From contig NZ_JAPMOU010000018.1 in assembly GCF_028858535.1 (NCBI RefSeq), forward strand, positions 50,053 to 114,052: a DNA stretch of 64,000 bases. The letters run 5' to 3'. Under the pieces are notes generated by a model, which saw only the letters and a list, made by a program, of their open reading frames with translations, was not told where the DNA came from and ran no database searches. Source of the stretch: Spartinivicinus poritis. GTDB lineage: Bacteria; Pseudomonadota; Gammaproteobacteria; Pseudomonadales; Zooshikellaceae. The translations under genes and the position numbers were made by a program. Below, piece by piece: positions 48,536 to 60,103 of the stretch (the stretch's first letter is position 1; every line of letters begins with the position of its first letter).

Positions 48536-48565
48536 TAATATCGCCTTTTAAATAACTTACTCATT
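48536..48565 (-). CDS. Putative carAB leader peptide
   Basis: A 9-codon ORF (MSKLFKRRY, then TAA) in the carA leader, ending 28 bases before the terminator stem. The Arg-Arg-Tyr end would make ribosome position depend on arginine supply. No strong Shine-Dalgarno is visible. Attenuation of carA with a leader peptide has been reported for Pseudomonas aeruginosa (from memory); the parallel is inference. Confidence 0.45.
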
Positions 48566-48627
48566 GATAAAGAGCTTTTAAGGCTTGCACTAATTAATGA
48601 AATAAATATAGTCGACAACTGACTTAA

Positions 48628-48656
48628 TTATAAACAATCACCAACTACTACAAACC
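48628..48656 (-). promoter_or_regulatory. Candidate carA promoter
   Basis: A perfect -10 TATAAT (48628-48633, minus strand) lies about 60 bases before the leader ORF. The -35 is weak (TTGTAG at 15 bp or TTTGTA at 16 bp). It lies 90 bp downstream of dapB's end. Confidence 0.5.
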
Positions 48657-48723
48657 TAAACCGTTCAGTCGGCACAAATTGACCGGATTCTATATGAACC
48701 TACCTGCTTGGTCTAGCAAAAAA

Positions 48724-50690
<1,967 letters not shown>

Positions 50691-50759
50691 AAACAATAAC
50701 CTGCCAGTTAGTTCACTGGTTAATAATAATGCAGTGCAGTCTCCTTATCACAGAAACAA

Positions 50760-50785
50760 CAACGCGGGAGATCCCTCCCGCGTTG
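50760..50785. terminator. Hairpin between dnaK and dnaJ
   Basis: An 11-bp G/C-rich stem (CAACGCGGGAG / CTCCCGCGTTG) with a 4-base loop. The minus-strand flank GTTGTTTCTG is only weakly T-rich, so it may stop part of dnaK transcription or stabilise the mRNA end and set the dnaK:dnaJ ratio. Confidence 0.6.
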
Positions 50786-50822
50786 GTCAGACTGCTATAG
50801 ATAACACGTTTGCCAAAGGCAA

Positions 50823-52745
50823 CTACTTATTGTCATCTTTAACTTCTTCAAACTCTGCATCAACAGCATCTTCAGCTTTTTTATCCCCGGCAGCCTCATT
50901 TTGCGGCTGCTGCGCCTGACCTTCAGCTGATTGCTCAGCATACAGCTTTTGTGCCAGGTTAGCAGAAGCATCTGTTAGTGCTTTTGTTTTTGCTTCAATC
51001 GCTTCTTTATCATCGCCTTTCACGACTTCTTCAAGCTCGCTAATGGCTTTTTCAATATTTTCTTTTTCGTCCGCAGCGACTTTATCTTTTGCTTCTTCTA
51101 AAGTCTTACGAGTTGCATGAATCATGGAGTCAGCTGTGTTACGCACACCAATCAGCTCTTCGAACTTGCGATCTTCCTCAGCATGCGCTTCGGCATCACT
51201 CACCATCTTATCAATTTCATCATCTGACAAACCGCTAGATGCTTTAATAACGATAGATTGCTCTTTGTTTGTTGCCTTATCTTTTGCAGACACATGTAAA
51301 ATGCCGTTTGCATCAATATCAAAGCTGACCTCAACCTGTGGCACACCACGTGGAGCAGGTGGAATATCACTTAAATCAAAGCGACCAAGTGACTTGTTTT
51401 CTTGCGCACGCTTCCGTTCACCCTGGCAAACATGAATAGTTACGGCAGTCTGGTTGTCTTCTGCTGTTGAGAATACTTGCGACTTCTTGGTTGGAATAGT
51501 TGAGTTTTTATCAATAAGCGGGGTCATCACTCCACCCATTGTCTCAATACCTAAAGTCAGTGGTGTAACATCAAGTAGCAAGACATCTTTGACATCGCCT
51601 GCCAATACAGCCGCCTGAATAGCAGCACCCATAGCAACCGCTTCATCAGGGTTTACATCTTTACGTGCTTCTTTACCGAAGAAAGCTTTTACCTTCTCTT
51701 GAACCAAAGGCATCCGGGTTTGCCCACCCACTAAGATAACTTCGTTAATATCAGAGATATCTAAGTCAGCGTCTTTCAAAGCAATTCGGCATGGCTCAAT
51801 TGATCTTTCTACCAAGTCTTCAACTAAAGACTCTAGTTTTGCACGAGTGACTTTGACATTAAGGTGCTTAGGCCCTGAGGCGTCTGCAGTAATGTAAGGT
51901 AGGTTGACATCCGTTTGCTGGCTGGAAGAAAGCTCAATTTTAGCTTTTTCTGCCGCTTCTTTTAGACGCTGCAAAGCCAGTGGATCATTATGTAAGTCAA
52001 TACCAGACTCTTTTTTGAATTCATCAGCCAAGTAGTCGATCAAGCGCAAATCGAAGTCTTCACCACCCAGGAAGGTGTCTCCATTAGTTGATAACACTTC
52101 AAACTGGTGTTCGCCATCAACCTCTGCAATTTCAATTATAGAAACGTCAAAGGTACCGCCACCCAGGTCATATACTGCGATAGTTGAATCACCACGCTTT
52201 TTGTCTAAACCATATGCCAGTGCAGCAGCAGTTGGCTCATTAATAATCCGTTTTACTTCTAAACCAGCAATACGACCCGCGTCTTTAGTCGCTTGACGTT
52301 GAGAATCATTAAAGTATGCAGGAACCGTAATAACTGCCTCAGTTACGGTTTCCCCTAAGTAATCTTCTGCTGTTTTCTTCATCTTTTTCAACACTTCAGC
52401 AGAAATTTGCGGCGGTGCTTTTTTATCGCCTTTTACTTCAACCCAAGCGTCACCGTTATCAGCCTCTACAATTTTATAAGGCACCATTTTGATGTCTTTC
52501 TGGACAACATCATCTTTAAAACGACGGCCTATAAGACGCTTAATTGCAAATAAAGTGTTATCAGGGTTAGTAACCGCCTGGCGCTTTGCTGGCTGACCAA
52601 CTAAGGTTTCACCTTCATCAGTAAATGCAATGATAGAAGGCGTTGTGCGTGCACCTTCAGCATTTTCAATAACTTTTGGGTCACCATCCATAATGGCAAC
52701 ACAAGAGTTTGTAGTTCCTAAATCAATACCAATTATTTTGCCCAT
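50823..52745 (-). CDS. dnaK: Chaperone DnaK (Hsp70)
   Basis: 640 residues from ATG 52745 ([15 protein letters not shown]), with GGGGAG 7 bases upstream; nine upstream codons are excluded. ATPase motifs [13 protein letters not shown] and VGGQTRMP, the linker [17 protein letters not shown], the beta substrate domain and a full helical lid ending in [10 protein letters not shown] (the EEV-type tail) are present. It folds and rescues client proteins with GrpE and DnaJ, encoded on either side. Confidence 0.98.
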   Translation of the reverse strand: MGKIIGIDLGTTNSCVAIMDGDPKVIENAEGARTTPSIIAFTDEGETLVGQPAKRQAVTNPDNTLFAIKRLIGRRFKDDVVQKDIKMVPYKIVEADNGDAWVEVKGDKKAPPQISAEVLKKMKKTAEDYLGETVTEAVITVPAYFNDSQRQATKDAGRIAGLEVKRIINEPTAAALAYGLDKKRGDSTIAVYDLGGGTFDVSIIEIAEVDGEHQFEVLSTNGDTFLGGEDFDLRLIDYLADEFKKESGIDLHNDPLALQRLKEAAEKAKIELSSSQQTDVNLPYITADASGPKHLNVKVTRAKLESLVEDLVERSIEPCRIALKDADLDISDINEVILVGGQTRMPLVQEKVKAFFGKEARKDVNPDEAVAMGAAIQAAVLAGDVKDVLLLDVTPLTLGIETMGGVMTPLIDKNSTIPTKKSQVFSTAEDNQTAVTIHVCQGERKRAQENKSLGRFDLSDIPPAPRGVPQVEVSFDIDANGILHVSAKDKATNKEQSIVIKASSGLSDDEIDKMVSDAEAHAEEDRKFEELIGVRNTADSMIHATRKTLEEAKDKVAADEKENIEKAISELEEVVKGDDKEAIEAKTKALTDASANLAQKLYAEQSAEGQAQQPQNEAAGDKKAEDAVDAEFEEVKDDNK

Positions 52746-52891
52746 TTCAGCTCTCCCCTCTCTGCCATCCAACCAGCAGAGATATGAAATATTCTAGCGT
52801 TAACTCGATTATCGCTGTTTGCAGGTTGGGTAACTTTGCCAGTGATAACCACTAAATCTTGCTTTTGAATATGTGTGCTATTTAGTTAATT

Positions 52892-53530
52892 TCAAGCTTT
52901 TTCATCAATTTTTGTTGCACTGGCTTTAGACACAACCACCATTGCTGGGCGAACTAAGCGGCCATTTAAGGTGTAACCTTTTTGAATAGCAGCCAACACA
53001 GTGCCAGGCTCTGCATCTTGACTCTCTTGCATAGCCATTGCCTCGTGAAACTGAGGATCAAATGGCTCACCAACTGGATCAAGTTGCTCAACATTAAATT
53101 TCTTAAGCACGTCCAAAAACATCTTTAGGGTTAGTTCAATACCCTCATGCATTGCTTTACTGGCTTCTTCCCCAGTAGGAGCTGCCGTTTCTAGTGCTCG
53201 CTCCAAACTATCAACCACTGGTAGCAACTCATTAGAAAATTTATCCAAGGCAAATTTATGTGCTTTTTCAACATCCTGTTTTGCTCTACGCTGAACATTC
53301 TGCATTTCTGCCTGTGCGCGCAAAACCTGATCTTTTGCTTCCTTAGCTTCTGCCAGCGCTGCGTCTAACTGCTGCTGCAATATTTCAAGAGAAGCTGCAT
53401 CCTGGGTTTGTTCATCTAAAGAGCTTATTTCATCAGAACCGGCACCTAGCTCCTCAGCTTGCTGGGTATTAACTTGATCATTGTTAGCAACCTCTTCTTG
53501 CTCATTCGGTACTGACTTCTCTTCACTCAT
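52892..53530 (-). CDS. grpE: Nucleotide exchange factor GrpE
   Basis: 212 residues. A long acidic, Gln-rich N-terminal helix (1-~90) leads to [40 protein letters not shown] and the C-terminal beta domain [37 protein letters not shown]. It releases ADP from DnaK. Its promoter region carries a good sigma-32 site. Order grpE-dnaK-dnaJ on the minus strand. Confidence 0.97.
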   Translation of the reverse strand: MSEEKSVPNEQEEVANNDQVNTQQAEELGAGSDEISSLDEQTQDAASLEILQQQLDAALAEAKEAKDQVLRAQAEMQNVQRRAKQDVEKAHKFALDKFSNELLPVVDSLERALETAAPTGEEASKAMHEGIELTLKMFLDVLKKFNVEQLDPVGEPFDPQFHEAMAMQESQDAEPGTVLAAIQKGYTLNGRLVRPAMVVVSKASATKIDEKA

Positions 53531-53595
53531 CCCAGGTTCTCCTCAAAAGTAATCATTCGCATGAGTTTTATGCCCTAAAGCCTCTTACTGGTGCT

Positions 53596-53623
53596 ATATG
53601 GGGTTAAAGGTTTAGGTTTCAAC
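53596..53623 (-). promoter_or_regulatory. Sigma-32 heat-shock promoter for grpE-dnaK-dnaJ
   Basis: Minus strand: GTTGAAA (53617-53623), 13-bp spacer, CCCCATAT (53596-53603), close to the sigma-32 consensus CTTGAAA-N13-CCCCATnT. The -10 ends about 65 bases before the grpE start. Confidence 0.85.
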
Positions 53624-53679
53624 CAAGCTCTGGCTTCTTTTTTTGTCATACCCTTTCTCCAAAAAAATCACCGTGCGAC

Positions 53680-53725
53680 TTGACACAAATACCTGTATAA
53701 ACGTATATACTGTATAAACAAACAG
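53680..53725 (+). promoter_or_regulatory. recN promoter with LexA box
   Basis: TTGACA (53680-53685) and TATATA (53704-53709) form a sigma-70 promoter with an 18-bp spacer. CTG-TATAAACAAA-CAG (53710-53725) fits the LexA rule CTG-N10-CAG and lies over the start point. A half-site CTGTATAAACGTAT (53693-) overlaps the spacer. Two or more LexA sites also precede E. coli recN. Confidence 0.8.
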
Positions 53726-53821
53726 TTAGCAATTCTTTGATAAACGCCTATGTCCTTTCAAGCAAGCAAACACTTGGCTTTTTAAGTGATATAGCTTTTA
53801 TTAGCTCAGAGGGCTATATAC

Positions 53822-55504
53822 ATGCTGACCCAACTTGTAATAAAAAACTTTACCATTGTCGATCAGCTAGAACTTGATATTCCCACAGGCATGACTGCAA
53901 TTACTGGTGAAACAGGGGCAGGAAAATCTATCATGCTTGATGCCTTAGGGTTGGCCTTAGGGGAGCGTACCGACTCGACCATAGTTCGCAACGGCGCTGA
54001 TAAAACAGAAATTCTTGCCACATTTGAGTTGAGCAACTGCTTTGAGGCACAGGCCTGGCTAAAAGCCAAACAGCTTGAGAGTGAATACGAAAACGAGTGC
54101 ATTTTACGTCGAGTCGTCAGTCGTGAAGGGCGATCACGTAGCTACATCAATGGCAGCCCATCCCCCCTACAAGACTTACGAGAGCTTGGCAGTTTATTAC
54201 TGGAAATTCATGGCCAGCATGCTCATCACTCCCTATTAAAAAAAGACTGTCATCGCCAGCTTCTGGATGAGTATGGCCAGCTTACGCCGCTTTATCAGCA
54301 ACTGGTTACCACCTATAAAAAATGGCAACGAAAAACCCAGCAACTTGAAATTATTACACGTCAGTCTGAAGAGCAGCAGGCCAAGCAACAACTACTTGAA
54401 TATCAACTTAGCGAATTGGCGACTCTTGAGTTACATGAAGGAGAAGTAGACGCCTTAGAAAAAGAGCAAAAGCTGTTAAGTAATATTGATTCTTTACAAC
54501 AAAGCTGCCAACAAGTGATAGGTATTTGCAGCGAAAGCGAATCAGCCAATTTATTGCAATTACTTAATCATTCACTACAAGTGCTTTCCAGTTTAAACAC
54601 TGACAATCAACAATTATTAGAAGCACAGCAACTATTAATCAATGCCCAGATTCAAGTTGAAGAAGCAGAGTCTTCTTTACAACAAGTCATTCATCAGTCA
54701 CAAGCTGACCCACAACATTTACAAGAAATAGAGCATCGGCTGAGCTGTATATACGATATTGCCCGCAAGCATCGTATTCACCCCACAGAACTTGTCGCAT
54801 TTCAGCAGCAGTTAGAAGATGAGTTAAACCACTTAGCTGCTTCTGATGAACTAATTGCAGAGCTGGAAACGACAACCAAAAAGTTAGCTGATGAGTATTT
54901 TCAATTAGCAGTAAAACTCTCAAAAAAAAGGCAACTAGCTGCAAATAAACTGAGCAAGGCAGTTACTTCAGAAATCAATCGTTTAGGTATGCCCCAAGGT
55001 CAGTTTGAGGTAAAAATAGACGCAATATCCAGCACCAAGCCCTTAGCCTCAGGTCTAGATAGTATTGAGTTTTTAGTAACAGCCAATCCAGGACAACCAT
55101 TAAGACCCATTCAAAAAGTTGCTTCTGGAGGTGAGTTATCCAGAATTAGTCTTGCTATTCAGGTAACCACCGCGCAAACCAGCACAACTCCAACACTCAT
55201 TTTTGATGAAGTTGACGTCGGTATTAGCGGCGCTACCGCTGAAGTAGTTGGCTCATTATTACGCCAAATTGGCAATCAAGGGCAAGTGCTATGTGTTACT
55301 CATTTACCTCAAGTAGCGTCACAAGGCCATCATCATTTTAATGTAAAAAAGGCAATAAAAAATAATACGACATTTACTCAAATTGAGACCCTAACCCCTA
55401 CAGGAAAAGTATCTGAAATTGCCCGTCTACTAGGCGGAGTAAAGCTAACAGACCAAACGCTAGCCTATGCAGAAGAAATGCTACTTAATGCACAAACAAA
55501 CTAA
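53822..55504 (+). CDS. recN: DNA repair protein RecN
   Basis: 560 residues, normal length. An SMC-like ATPase: Walker A GETGAGKSIMLDAL near residue 32, a long central coiled coil (~170-360), the signature KVASGGELSRISLAI and Walker B LIFDEVDVGISG. It acts at double-strand breaks and is SOS induced. AGAGGG lies 8 bases before ATG. The LexA-controlled promoter described at 53680-53725 drives it. Divergent from grpE. Confidence 0.98.
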   Translation: MLTQLVIKNFTIVDQLELDIPTGMTAITGETGAGKSIMLDALGLALGERTDSTIVRNGADKTEILATFELSNCFEAQAWLKAKQLESEYENECILRRVVSREGRSRSYINGSPSPLQDLRELGSLLLEIHGQHAHHSLLKKDCHRQLLDEYGQLTPLYQQLVTTYKKWQRKTQQLEIITRQSEEQQAKQQLLEYQLSELATLELHEGEVDALEKEQKLLSNIDSLQQSCQQVIGICSESESANLLQLLNHSLQVLSSLNTDNQQLLEAQQLLINAQIQVEEAESSLQQVIHQSQADPQHLQEIEHRLSCIYDIARKHRIHPTELVAFQQQLEDELNHLAASDELIAELETTTKKLADEYFQLAVKLSKKRQLAANKLSKAVTSEINRLGMPQGQFEVKIDAISSTKPLASGLDSIEFLVTANPGQPLRPIQKVASGGELSRISLAIQVTTAQTSTTPTLIFDEVDVGISGATAEVVGSLLRQIGNQGQVLCVTHLPQVASQGHHHFNVKKAIKNNTTFTQIETLTPTGKVSEIARLLGGVKLTDQTLAYAEEMLLNAQTN

Positions 55505-55558
55505 TTTAAATATTATTGTATTTACAATACTGTAGACAGTTTTTGAATTATAAAACAT

Positions 55559-55648
55559 TGCTCTACAGGCCATGTACCATAGGAAGGAGGAGTTTATTGC
55601 ATGTTAAGCCTCAGGCTATCTTGCAATAAAGTATATGAGAGTAGAGCA
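55559..55648. other. Nested palindromic element between recN and fur
   Basis: Three nested inverted repeats share a centre: TGCTCTAC/GTAGAGCA (55559-55566, 55641-55648), TTTATTGCA/TGCAATAAA (55593-55601, 55622-55630) and AGCC/GGCT (55607-55610, 55614-55617). The layout suggests a folded RNA of about 90 nt or a repeat element. No promoter is assigned. Confidence 0.45.
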
Positions 55649-55729
55649 CTCCCCCCGTAAACACTAACATACAACACCTATAAAACTGTCCGCAGTATTG
55701 ATTTATTGAGCTAACATTTAATAAGAAAT

Positions 55730-55757
55730 AAAAAAGCCGACTTACATCGGCTTTTTT
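55730..55757. terminator. Bidirectional terminator after fur/recN
   Basis: AAAAAAGCCGA and TCGGCTTTTTT pair over 11 bp with a 6-base loop. T-runs on both strands serve fur (ends 55783, minus) and plus-strand transcripts from recN. Confidence 0.9.
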
Positions 55758-55782
55758 ATCGATTAAGGCTTACGCTATTTTG

Positions 55783-56184
55783 CTATTTTTTTGGCTTAAC
55801 ATAGAGCACCAAGCTATGGTCGATTAGCTCAAACCCATGCTTTTCTGCAATTTCATGTTGCAGCCGTTCGATATCCTTGTCACAAAACTCAACAATTTCG
55901 CCAGTTTCCATACAAACCATATGATCATGGTGATCCCCATGTGCTAACTCAAAAACTGAGTGGCCACCATCAAAGTTATGCCTGACCACCAAGCCAGCAC
56001 TTTCAAATTGAGTCAAAACCCGATAAACAGTTGCTAGCCCAACATCTTCATCAGCATCCATTAGTGCTTTATATACATCTTCTGCACTCATGTGACGCTG
56101 TTCATTACTTTCGAGAATTTGCAAAATTTTTACACGTGGTAAAGTAACTTTGAGGCCCGCTTTTCGTAACTCTTGATTTTCCAC
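55783..56184 (-). CDS. fur: Ferric uptake regulator Fur
   Basis: 133 residues. The winged-helix N-terminal domain ([49 protein letters not shown]) and the metal-binding [10 protein letters not shown]...EIVEF are typical. With Fe2+ it represses iron-uptake genes. The C-terminus ends soon after the second metal region without the CxxC pair found in E. coli Fur, as in pseudomonads. Divergent from bamE, the common pseudomonad order. Confidence 0.97.
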   Translation of the reverse strand: MENQELRKAGLKVTLPRVKILQILESNEQRHMSAEDVYKALMDADEDVGLATVYRVLTQFESAGLVVRHNFDGGHSVFELAHGDHHDHMVCMETGEIVEFCDKDIERLQHEIAEKHGFELIDHSLVLYVKPKK

Positions 56185-56275
56185 AACCCTATCCTATATA
56201 AACAGTGCACTTAGCAGATGCCAAGAAGTAAGGTATTATCACATTTTGACCCAAGATAGTGGAAGTCTATCCAAG

Positions 56276-56737
56276 ATGCAAAAGACCATAATGCGACTCA
56301 TAACTTTATTAAGCTTAACATTTTTATCTGCCTGCTCTTTATTTAGCGACAGCCAACATCAAACTATCAGTTTTCCTGGCGTGCATAAAATTGATATTCA
56401 GCAAGGCAATGTTGTAACCCAAGAAATGATCAATCAACTCAGGCCGGGAATGACTAAACGTCAAGTTCGTTACATTATGGGAACACCGTTATTAGTTGAT
56501 ACATTTCAACAGGATCGGTGGGATTATATTTATAGCTACCAGCCTGGAGGAAAATCACGCGTACAAGAAACGCTAAGCCTTTATTTCTCCTCTGAGGGTA
56601 AGCTCAGTCATTTCACTGGAGACTTTCGCCCTGAGCCACCTCCAGCAATTGAACAACCACAGATTTCAGCTGAGTCAACAGAAGAATCCACTGTAACGCC
56701 GATTGAAGAAGGTGTTATTAAGGATATTATTGAATAG
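56276..56737 (+). CDS. bamE: Outer-membrane assembly lipoprotein BamE
   Basis: 153 residues from ATG 56276, with GGAAG 10 bases upstream; ATG 56291 is also possible and the TTG at 56246 is not needed. The signal peptide ends in the lipobox LSAC, giving a lipid-modified Cys. [36 protein letters not shown] and WDYIYSY are BamE. A Pro/Glu-rich tail follows. It supports BamA in inserting beta-barrels. Divergent from fur. Confidence 0.93.
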   Translation: MQKTIMRLITLLSLTFLSACSLFSDSQHQTISFPGVHKIDIQQGNVVTQEMINQLRPGMTKRQVRYIMGTPLLVDTFQQDRWDYIYSYQPGGKSRVQETLSLYFSSEGKLSHFTGDFRPEPPPAIEQPQISAESTEESTVTPIEEGVIKDIIE

Positions 56738-56862
56738 CTATTTGCAACTTAACTGCTATTTAGTCTTAAAGCCGTTGGGTAGAGTAAAGAAAGTGTGGAT
56801 AGACCTGGATACATTGCCTAGAAACCATCAAGTTAATGTATCCTGCCACTACTGATATACTA

Positions 56863-57174
56863 CTAATGCTCCGCCTCTCGCTTTTGCTTAGCTTGAGCAG
56901 CGCGCTTTTTCCTGACTTCCTTCGGGTCAGCTATTAACGGACGATATATTTCAACCCGCTCACCTTGCTCTAGCATTCTTTCTTTAGGCTTGGCTACTGC
57001 TTTACCTAGTACACCAAACTTACAACTTTCCCAGTCAATTTCAGGAAATGTTTGATCTATCCCTGACTGACGAGCAGCATCATAGACTGTAGTTCCTTTA
57101 TCGACAGTCATAGCGACAATCTTTTGTTTATGCGGCAACGCATAGGCCACCTCTACTTGAATTTCTTCAGCCAT
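56863..57174 (-). CDS. rnfH: RnfH/RatB family ubiquitin-like protein
   Basis: 103 residues from ATG 57174 (MAEEIQVEVAYALP), which overlaps the ratA stop by 8 bp; ten extra upstream codons lie inside ratA and are rejected. IQVEVAYALPHKQKIVAMTVDKGTTV, SGI...FPEID and VGVFGKAV-like FGVLGKAV with RVEIYRPL are the RnfH signature, a beta-grasp fold of unknown role often paired with RatA. The tail is highly basic. Confidence 0.92.
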   Translation of the reverse strand: MAEEIQVEVAYALPHKQKIVAMTVDKGTTVYDAARQSGIDQTFPEIDWESCKFGVLGKAVAKPKERMLEQGERVEIYRPLIADPKEVRKKRAAQAKQKREAEH

Positions 57175-57598
57175 AATACTCTTTTGCTCGCTTACAAAAA
57201 GCATCTACCATGGTGTTAGCAGCTCCGTTAAACAAACTGCCTAGCGTAGCTTCCATCATCTTACTTGAAAACTCAAAGTGCAGGCTTAACGACACCTTAC
57301 AGGCATTCTCTTCTAAAGGAAGGAACTCCCACTGCCCAGTTAAATTTTTGAAAGGGCCTTCCACCAACTCCATATAAATGGCACTTCCATACTCAAGCCT
57401 ATTGCGGGTAGTAAAGTTATGCTTAAGTCCGCCTTTTGCTAAATAAAGGGTTGCTTCTACTAACTCATCAGTTTGCTGATGGATGGCGGTATCGACACAC
57501 CAAGGAAGGAAATGAGGATAAGATTTAATATCATTTACTAGATTAAACATTGCCCTGGCCGAATAAAGGACCAGGGCTGAACGACTGATTTGTGTCAT
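57167..57598 (-). CDS. ratA: RatA-type START-domain protein
   Basis: 143 residues from ATG 57598 (MTQISRSALVLYSA), the family start; 11 upstream codons from a TTG are rejected. MFNLVNDIKSYPHFLPWC, the GGLKHNFTTRNRL and GPFKNLTGQWEF segments match the polyketide-cyclase/COQ10 fold. E. coli RatA is reported to block 70S assembly; other members act like Coq10. The gene is translationally coupled to rnfH and stands near smpB, as in E. coli. Confidence 0.93.
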   Translation of the reverse strand: MTQISRSALVLYSARAMFNLVNDIKSYPHFLPWCVDTAIHQQTDELVEATLYLAKGGLKHNFTTRNRLEYGSAIYMELVEGPFKNLTGQWEFLPLEENACKVSLSLHFEFSSKMMEATLGSLFNGAANTMVDAFCKRAKEYYG

Positions 57599-57643
57599 AT
57601 TGTTTATGACAATCCAAATAATTACTGGCAAATAAATACGTGA

Positions 57644-59014
57644 TTAACTAAATGCTTTATACAACGTAGTCACAAATATCACAAGTACAGCCAAAGGTGA
57701 AAACACTCGAGCGGCAGCCCGCCAAGTATTAAAGCGAACTAAATTCTGCATCGCCAGCTCATTCAACACAACGGAGCGTTTTAAGATCCAACCAGCAAAT
57801 ATGGAAATGAGTAAGCCTCCCAATGGCAACATAATATTGGCTGTTAAGAAATCTAACAGATCAAAGAAGTTTTTATCAAACAGCTTAACTTCCGACCAGA
57901 TATTAAATGAGAAGACCGTACCTAAGCCAAGTAGCCACACAATCAAGCTGAAACAAATTGTTGCAGTTAGCCGAGAAACATTATGCTGCTGAACAATATA
58001 AGCAACCGCTGGCTCAATCAACGAAATCGCTGAGCTAAGTGCTGCAATCGAAACCAGCAAAAAGAATATCGTACCGAAAATTTGTCCACCAGCCATACTA
58101 CCAAACGCTTGTGGTAACGAAACAAACAGCAATCCTGGCCCTGCACCAGCCTCAAGACCGTTTGCAAATACAATTGGGAAAATAGCCATACCAGCAACTA
58201 ATGCCACCAGCGTATCCAGTACCGCAATTGTTAATACTGTACCACCAATTGATGCCTGCTTAGGCATATAGGCTCCATAAGTCATAATGGCGCCCATTCC
58301 TAAACTTAAAGTAAAAAAGGCATGCCCCATTGCAACTAAGATCGCTTCACCAGTTAATTTGCTGAAGTCAAAGGCAAATAAAAACTGTAAACCTTCTCCA
58401 AACTTATCAGTACTGGTTACGCTGTACCCAACCATGACCAGCAACAGCACAAATAGTGCAGGCATCATAATGCGGACACTGTTTTCCAAGCCTTTATGAA
58501 TACCTCTGGCAATGATGATGGCCGTTAAAATCATAAACAGGGAATGCCAGAAAATTAATCGGCCCGGATTACTGGTAAGATCACCAAACATTTTTCCGGT
58601 TTGTTCGGCATTCACACCATTAAATAGCCCCATACCAATATCAGCAGTGTAATTGAGCGCCCAGCCTGCAATCACACTGTAAAAAGATAAAATAAGAAAG
58701 CCAGCCAGCACGCCCATCCAACCAACTAAGCTCCATGCCCTAGTTGATCCAGACTCTACTGCGAGATCACCCATCGCATTAATAGGGTTACGACGAGCAT
58801 GACGACCAATTAATACTTCTGACATCATGATGGGTATTCCCACCACAGCAATACATGCTAAATAAACTAAAACAAAAGCACCTCCCCCGTACTCCCCAGT
58901 GATATATGGAAATTTCCAGATATTCCCCAAACCGACTGCCGACCCAGTAGCAGCCAAAATAAAAGTCCACCGCGTGGCCCAAGTCCCACTTACAGCCTTA
59001 TGCGCTTCAGCCAT
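57644..59014 (-). CDS. Sodium-dependent transporter of the NSS/SNF family
   Basis: 456 residues from ATG 59014 (MAEAHKAVSGTWATRW), with AGAGG 6 bases upstream; 23 upstream codons are excluded. About 11-12 membrane helices follow. ILAATGSAVGLGNIWKFPY is the helix-1 sodium/substrate motif of NSS transporters, and GVGFSFSLGMG-like FFTLSLGMGAIMTYGAY is helix 6-7. It probably imports an amino acid or related amine with Na+; the substrate cannot be told. Located between ratA and smpB, divergent from smpB. Confidence 0.93.
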   Translation of the reverse strand: MAEAHKAVSGTWATRWTFILAATGSAVGLGNIWKFPYITGEYGGGAFVLVYLACIAVVGIPIMMSEVLIGRHARRNPINAMGDLAVESGSTRAWSLVGWMGVLAGFLILSFYSVIAGWALNYTADIGMGLFNGVNAEQTGKMFGDLTSNPGRLIFWHSLFMILTAIIIARGIHKGLENSVRIMMPALFVLLLVMVGYSVTSTDKFGEGLQFLFAFDFSKLTGEAILVAMGHAFFTLSLGMGAIMTYGAYMPKQASIGGTVLTIAVLDTLVALVAGMAIFPIVFANGLEAGAGPGLLFVSLPQAFGSMAGGQIFGTIFFLLVSIAALSSAISLIEPAVAYIVQQHNVSRLTATICFSLIVWLLGLGTVFSFNIWSEVKLFDKNFFDLLDFLTANIMLPLGGLLISIFAGWILKRSVVLNELAMQNLVRFNTWRAAARVFSPLAVLVIFVTTLYKAFS

Positions 59015-59177
59015 GTGTAACCTCTTGTAGTTGTAATTGGCGTATTTACCCCCCATAAAGCATAGCGAGCTTAGTACTAGCAATGCTTAACAGGTTAAGA
59101 TGTGGCATTTTAGTCATTTACCCCTGTCAAACAAGAACATATACCACAGAGTGATAGCACATTTTGTTATATAACCG

Positions 59178-59183
59178 TATAAT
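59178..59183 (+). promoter_or_regulatory. -10 element just before smpB
   Basis: TATAAT lies 8 bases before the smpB ATG, so a transcript from it would have almost no leader. No clear -35 is visible and no Shine-Dalgarno precedes the ATG. Confidence 0.4.
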
Positions 59184-59191
59184 ATGCCACT

Positions 59192-59668
59192 ATGGTAAAG
59201 AAACAGAAAAAGTCTGGTCAGTCCAGCAGTACAATTGTTCTCAATAAAAAAGCTCGCCACGACTACCATATCGATGAACGGTTTGAGGCGGGGATAGCCT
59301 TATCCGGCTGGGAGCTAAAAAGCCTACGTGCAGGTAAAGTACAACTAGTGGATAGCTATGTCTTACTAAAGGATGGTGAAGCCTGGCTGGTAGGTGCCAA
59401 TATTACTCCATTGAGCACTGTATCCACCCATGTTGTAGCAGACCCGCAGCGAGACAGAAAATTATTACTTCATCGTAAAGAGCTAGCTAAGTTATTTTCT
59501 ATTACCCAACAAAAGGGACAGACCTGCATCTGTACTGCTCTTTATTGGAAAAAACATCTGGTTAAGTGCGAAATTGCAGTTGCCAGGGGTAAAAAGGATT
59601 ATGACAAACGAGCAGCAGAAAAAGAAAAAGACTGGCAGAAACAAAAGCAACGACTTATGCGCCACTAG
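59192..59668 (+). CDS. smpB: SsrA-binding protein SmpB
   Basis: 158 residues, normal length. [55 protein letters not shown] and the basic tail ([20 protein letters not shown]) are SmpB. It binds tmRNA and occupies the empty mRNA channel in trans-translation. The partner ssrA starts 64 bp downstream on the same strand. No Shine-Dalgarno is seen. Confidence 0.98.
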   Translation: MVKKQKKSGQSSSTIVLNKKARHDYHIDERFEAGIALSGWELKSLRAGKVQLVDSYVLLKDGEAWLVGANITPLSTVSTHVVADPQRDRKLLLHRKELAKLFSITQQKGQTCICTALYWKKHLVKCEIAVARGKKDYDKRAAEKEKDWQKQKQRLMRH

Positions 59669-59681
59669 TTTTATTTTAGGG

Positions 59682-59710
59682 TTGAAAATTACAGTTAAAA
59701 CCCTTATCTT
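59682..59710 (+). promoter_or_regulatory. Candidate ssrA promoter
   Basis: TTGAAA (59682-59687) and TATCTT (59705-59710) with a 17-bp spacer, about 22 bases before the mature tmRNA 5' end, which allows a short precursor trimmed by RNase P. Confidence 0.5.
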
Positions 59711-59732
59711 ACGTAATATCCATTAAGGTTTC

Positions 59733-60103
59733 GGGGGCGATTTGGATTCGACGACGGTTACGAAACCTTCAGGTGCATGTCGAGATGGCAGCCAATCTCG
59801 TAAATCAAAAGCTGCAAAATAGTAATCGCAAACGACGATAACTTCGGCGCTCAAGGCGCTCTAGCTGCTTAATACCCAGCTAGCGGTTGTAATTGGCTTA
59901 CTTGTTGGCTGGTTTCAACTGTCAATTTAAACAAGATCGCTGTGAAGCATGCCTGAGGCGGATCAGTTAAACTAACTTTCAGGCTCGCTTATTACATCCT
60001 GATCGTCGGGTTGTTTTGAGCTAACTAAATAGACGAATCTAAACATGTAGAGCCGAAGGCAGAGAGCTGGCGGACGCGGGTTCAATTCCCGCCGCCTCCA
60101 CCA
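59733..60103 (+). ncRNA. ssrA: Transfer-messenger RNA
   Basis: 371 nt. The 5' GGGGGCGATTTGGATTCGACG and 3' GGTTCAATTCCCGCCGCCTCC-ACCA (the acceptor arms GGGGGCG/CGCCTCC pair with one G-U) delimit it. The tag reading frame begins at GCA 59828 and encodes ANDDNFGAQGALAA followed by TAA (59870-59872). It rescues stalled ribosomes with SmpB and marks the nascent chain for ClpXP and other proteases. The tag is 14 encoded residues, longer than the E. coli ten. Confidence 0.97.

Noticed and set aside
50823..52745. dnaK as a redundant copy of hscC
   Set aside because: DnaK has full length, lid and tail and lies in grpE-dnaK-dnaJ order; the 5.7-kb gene is a shorter, separate Hsp70 type.
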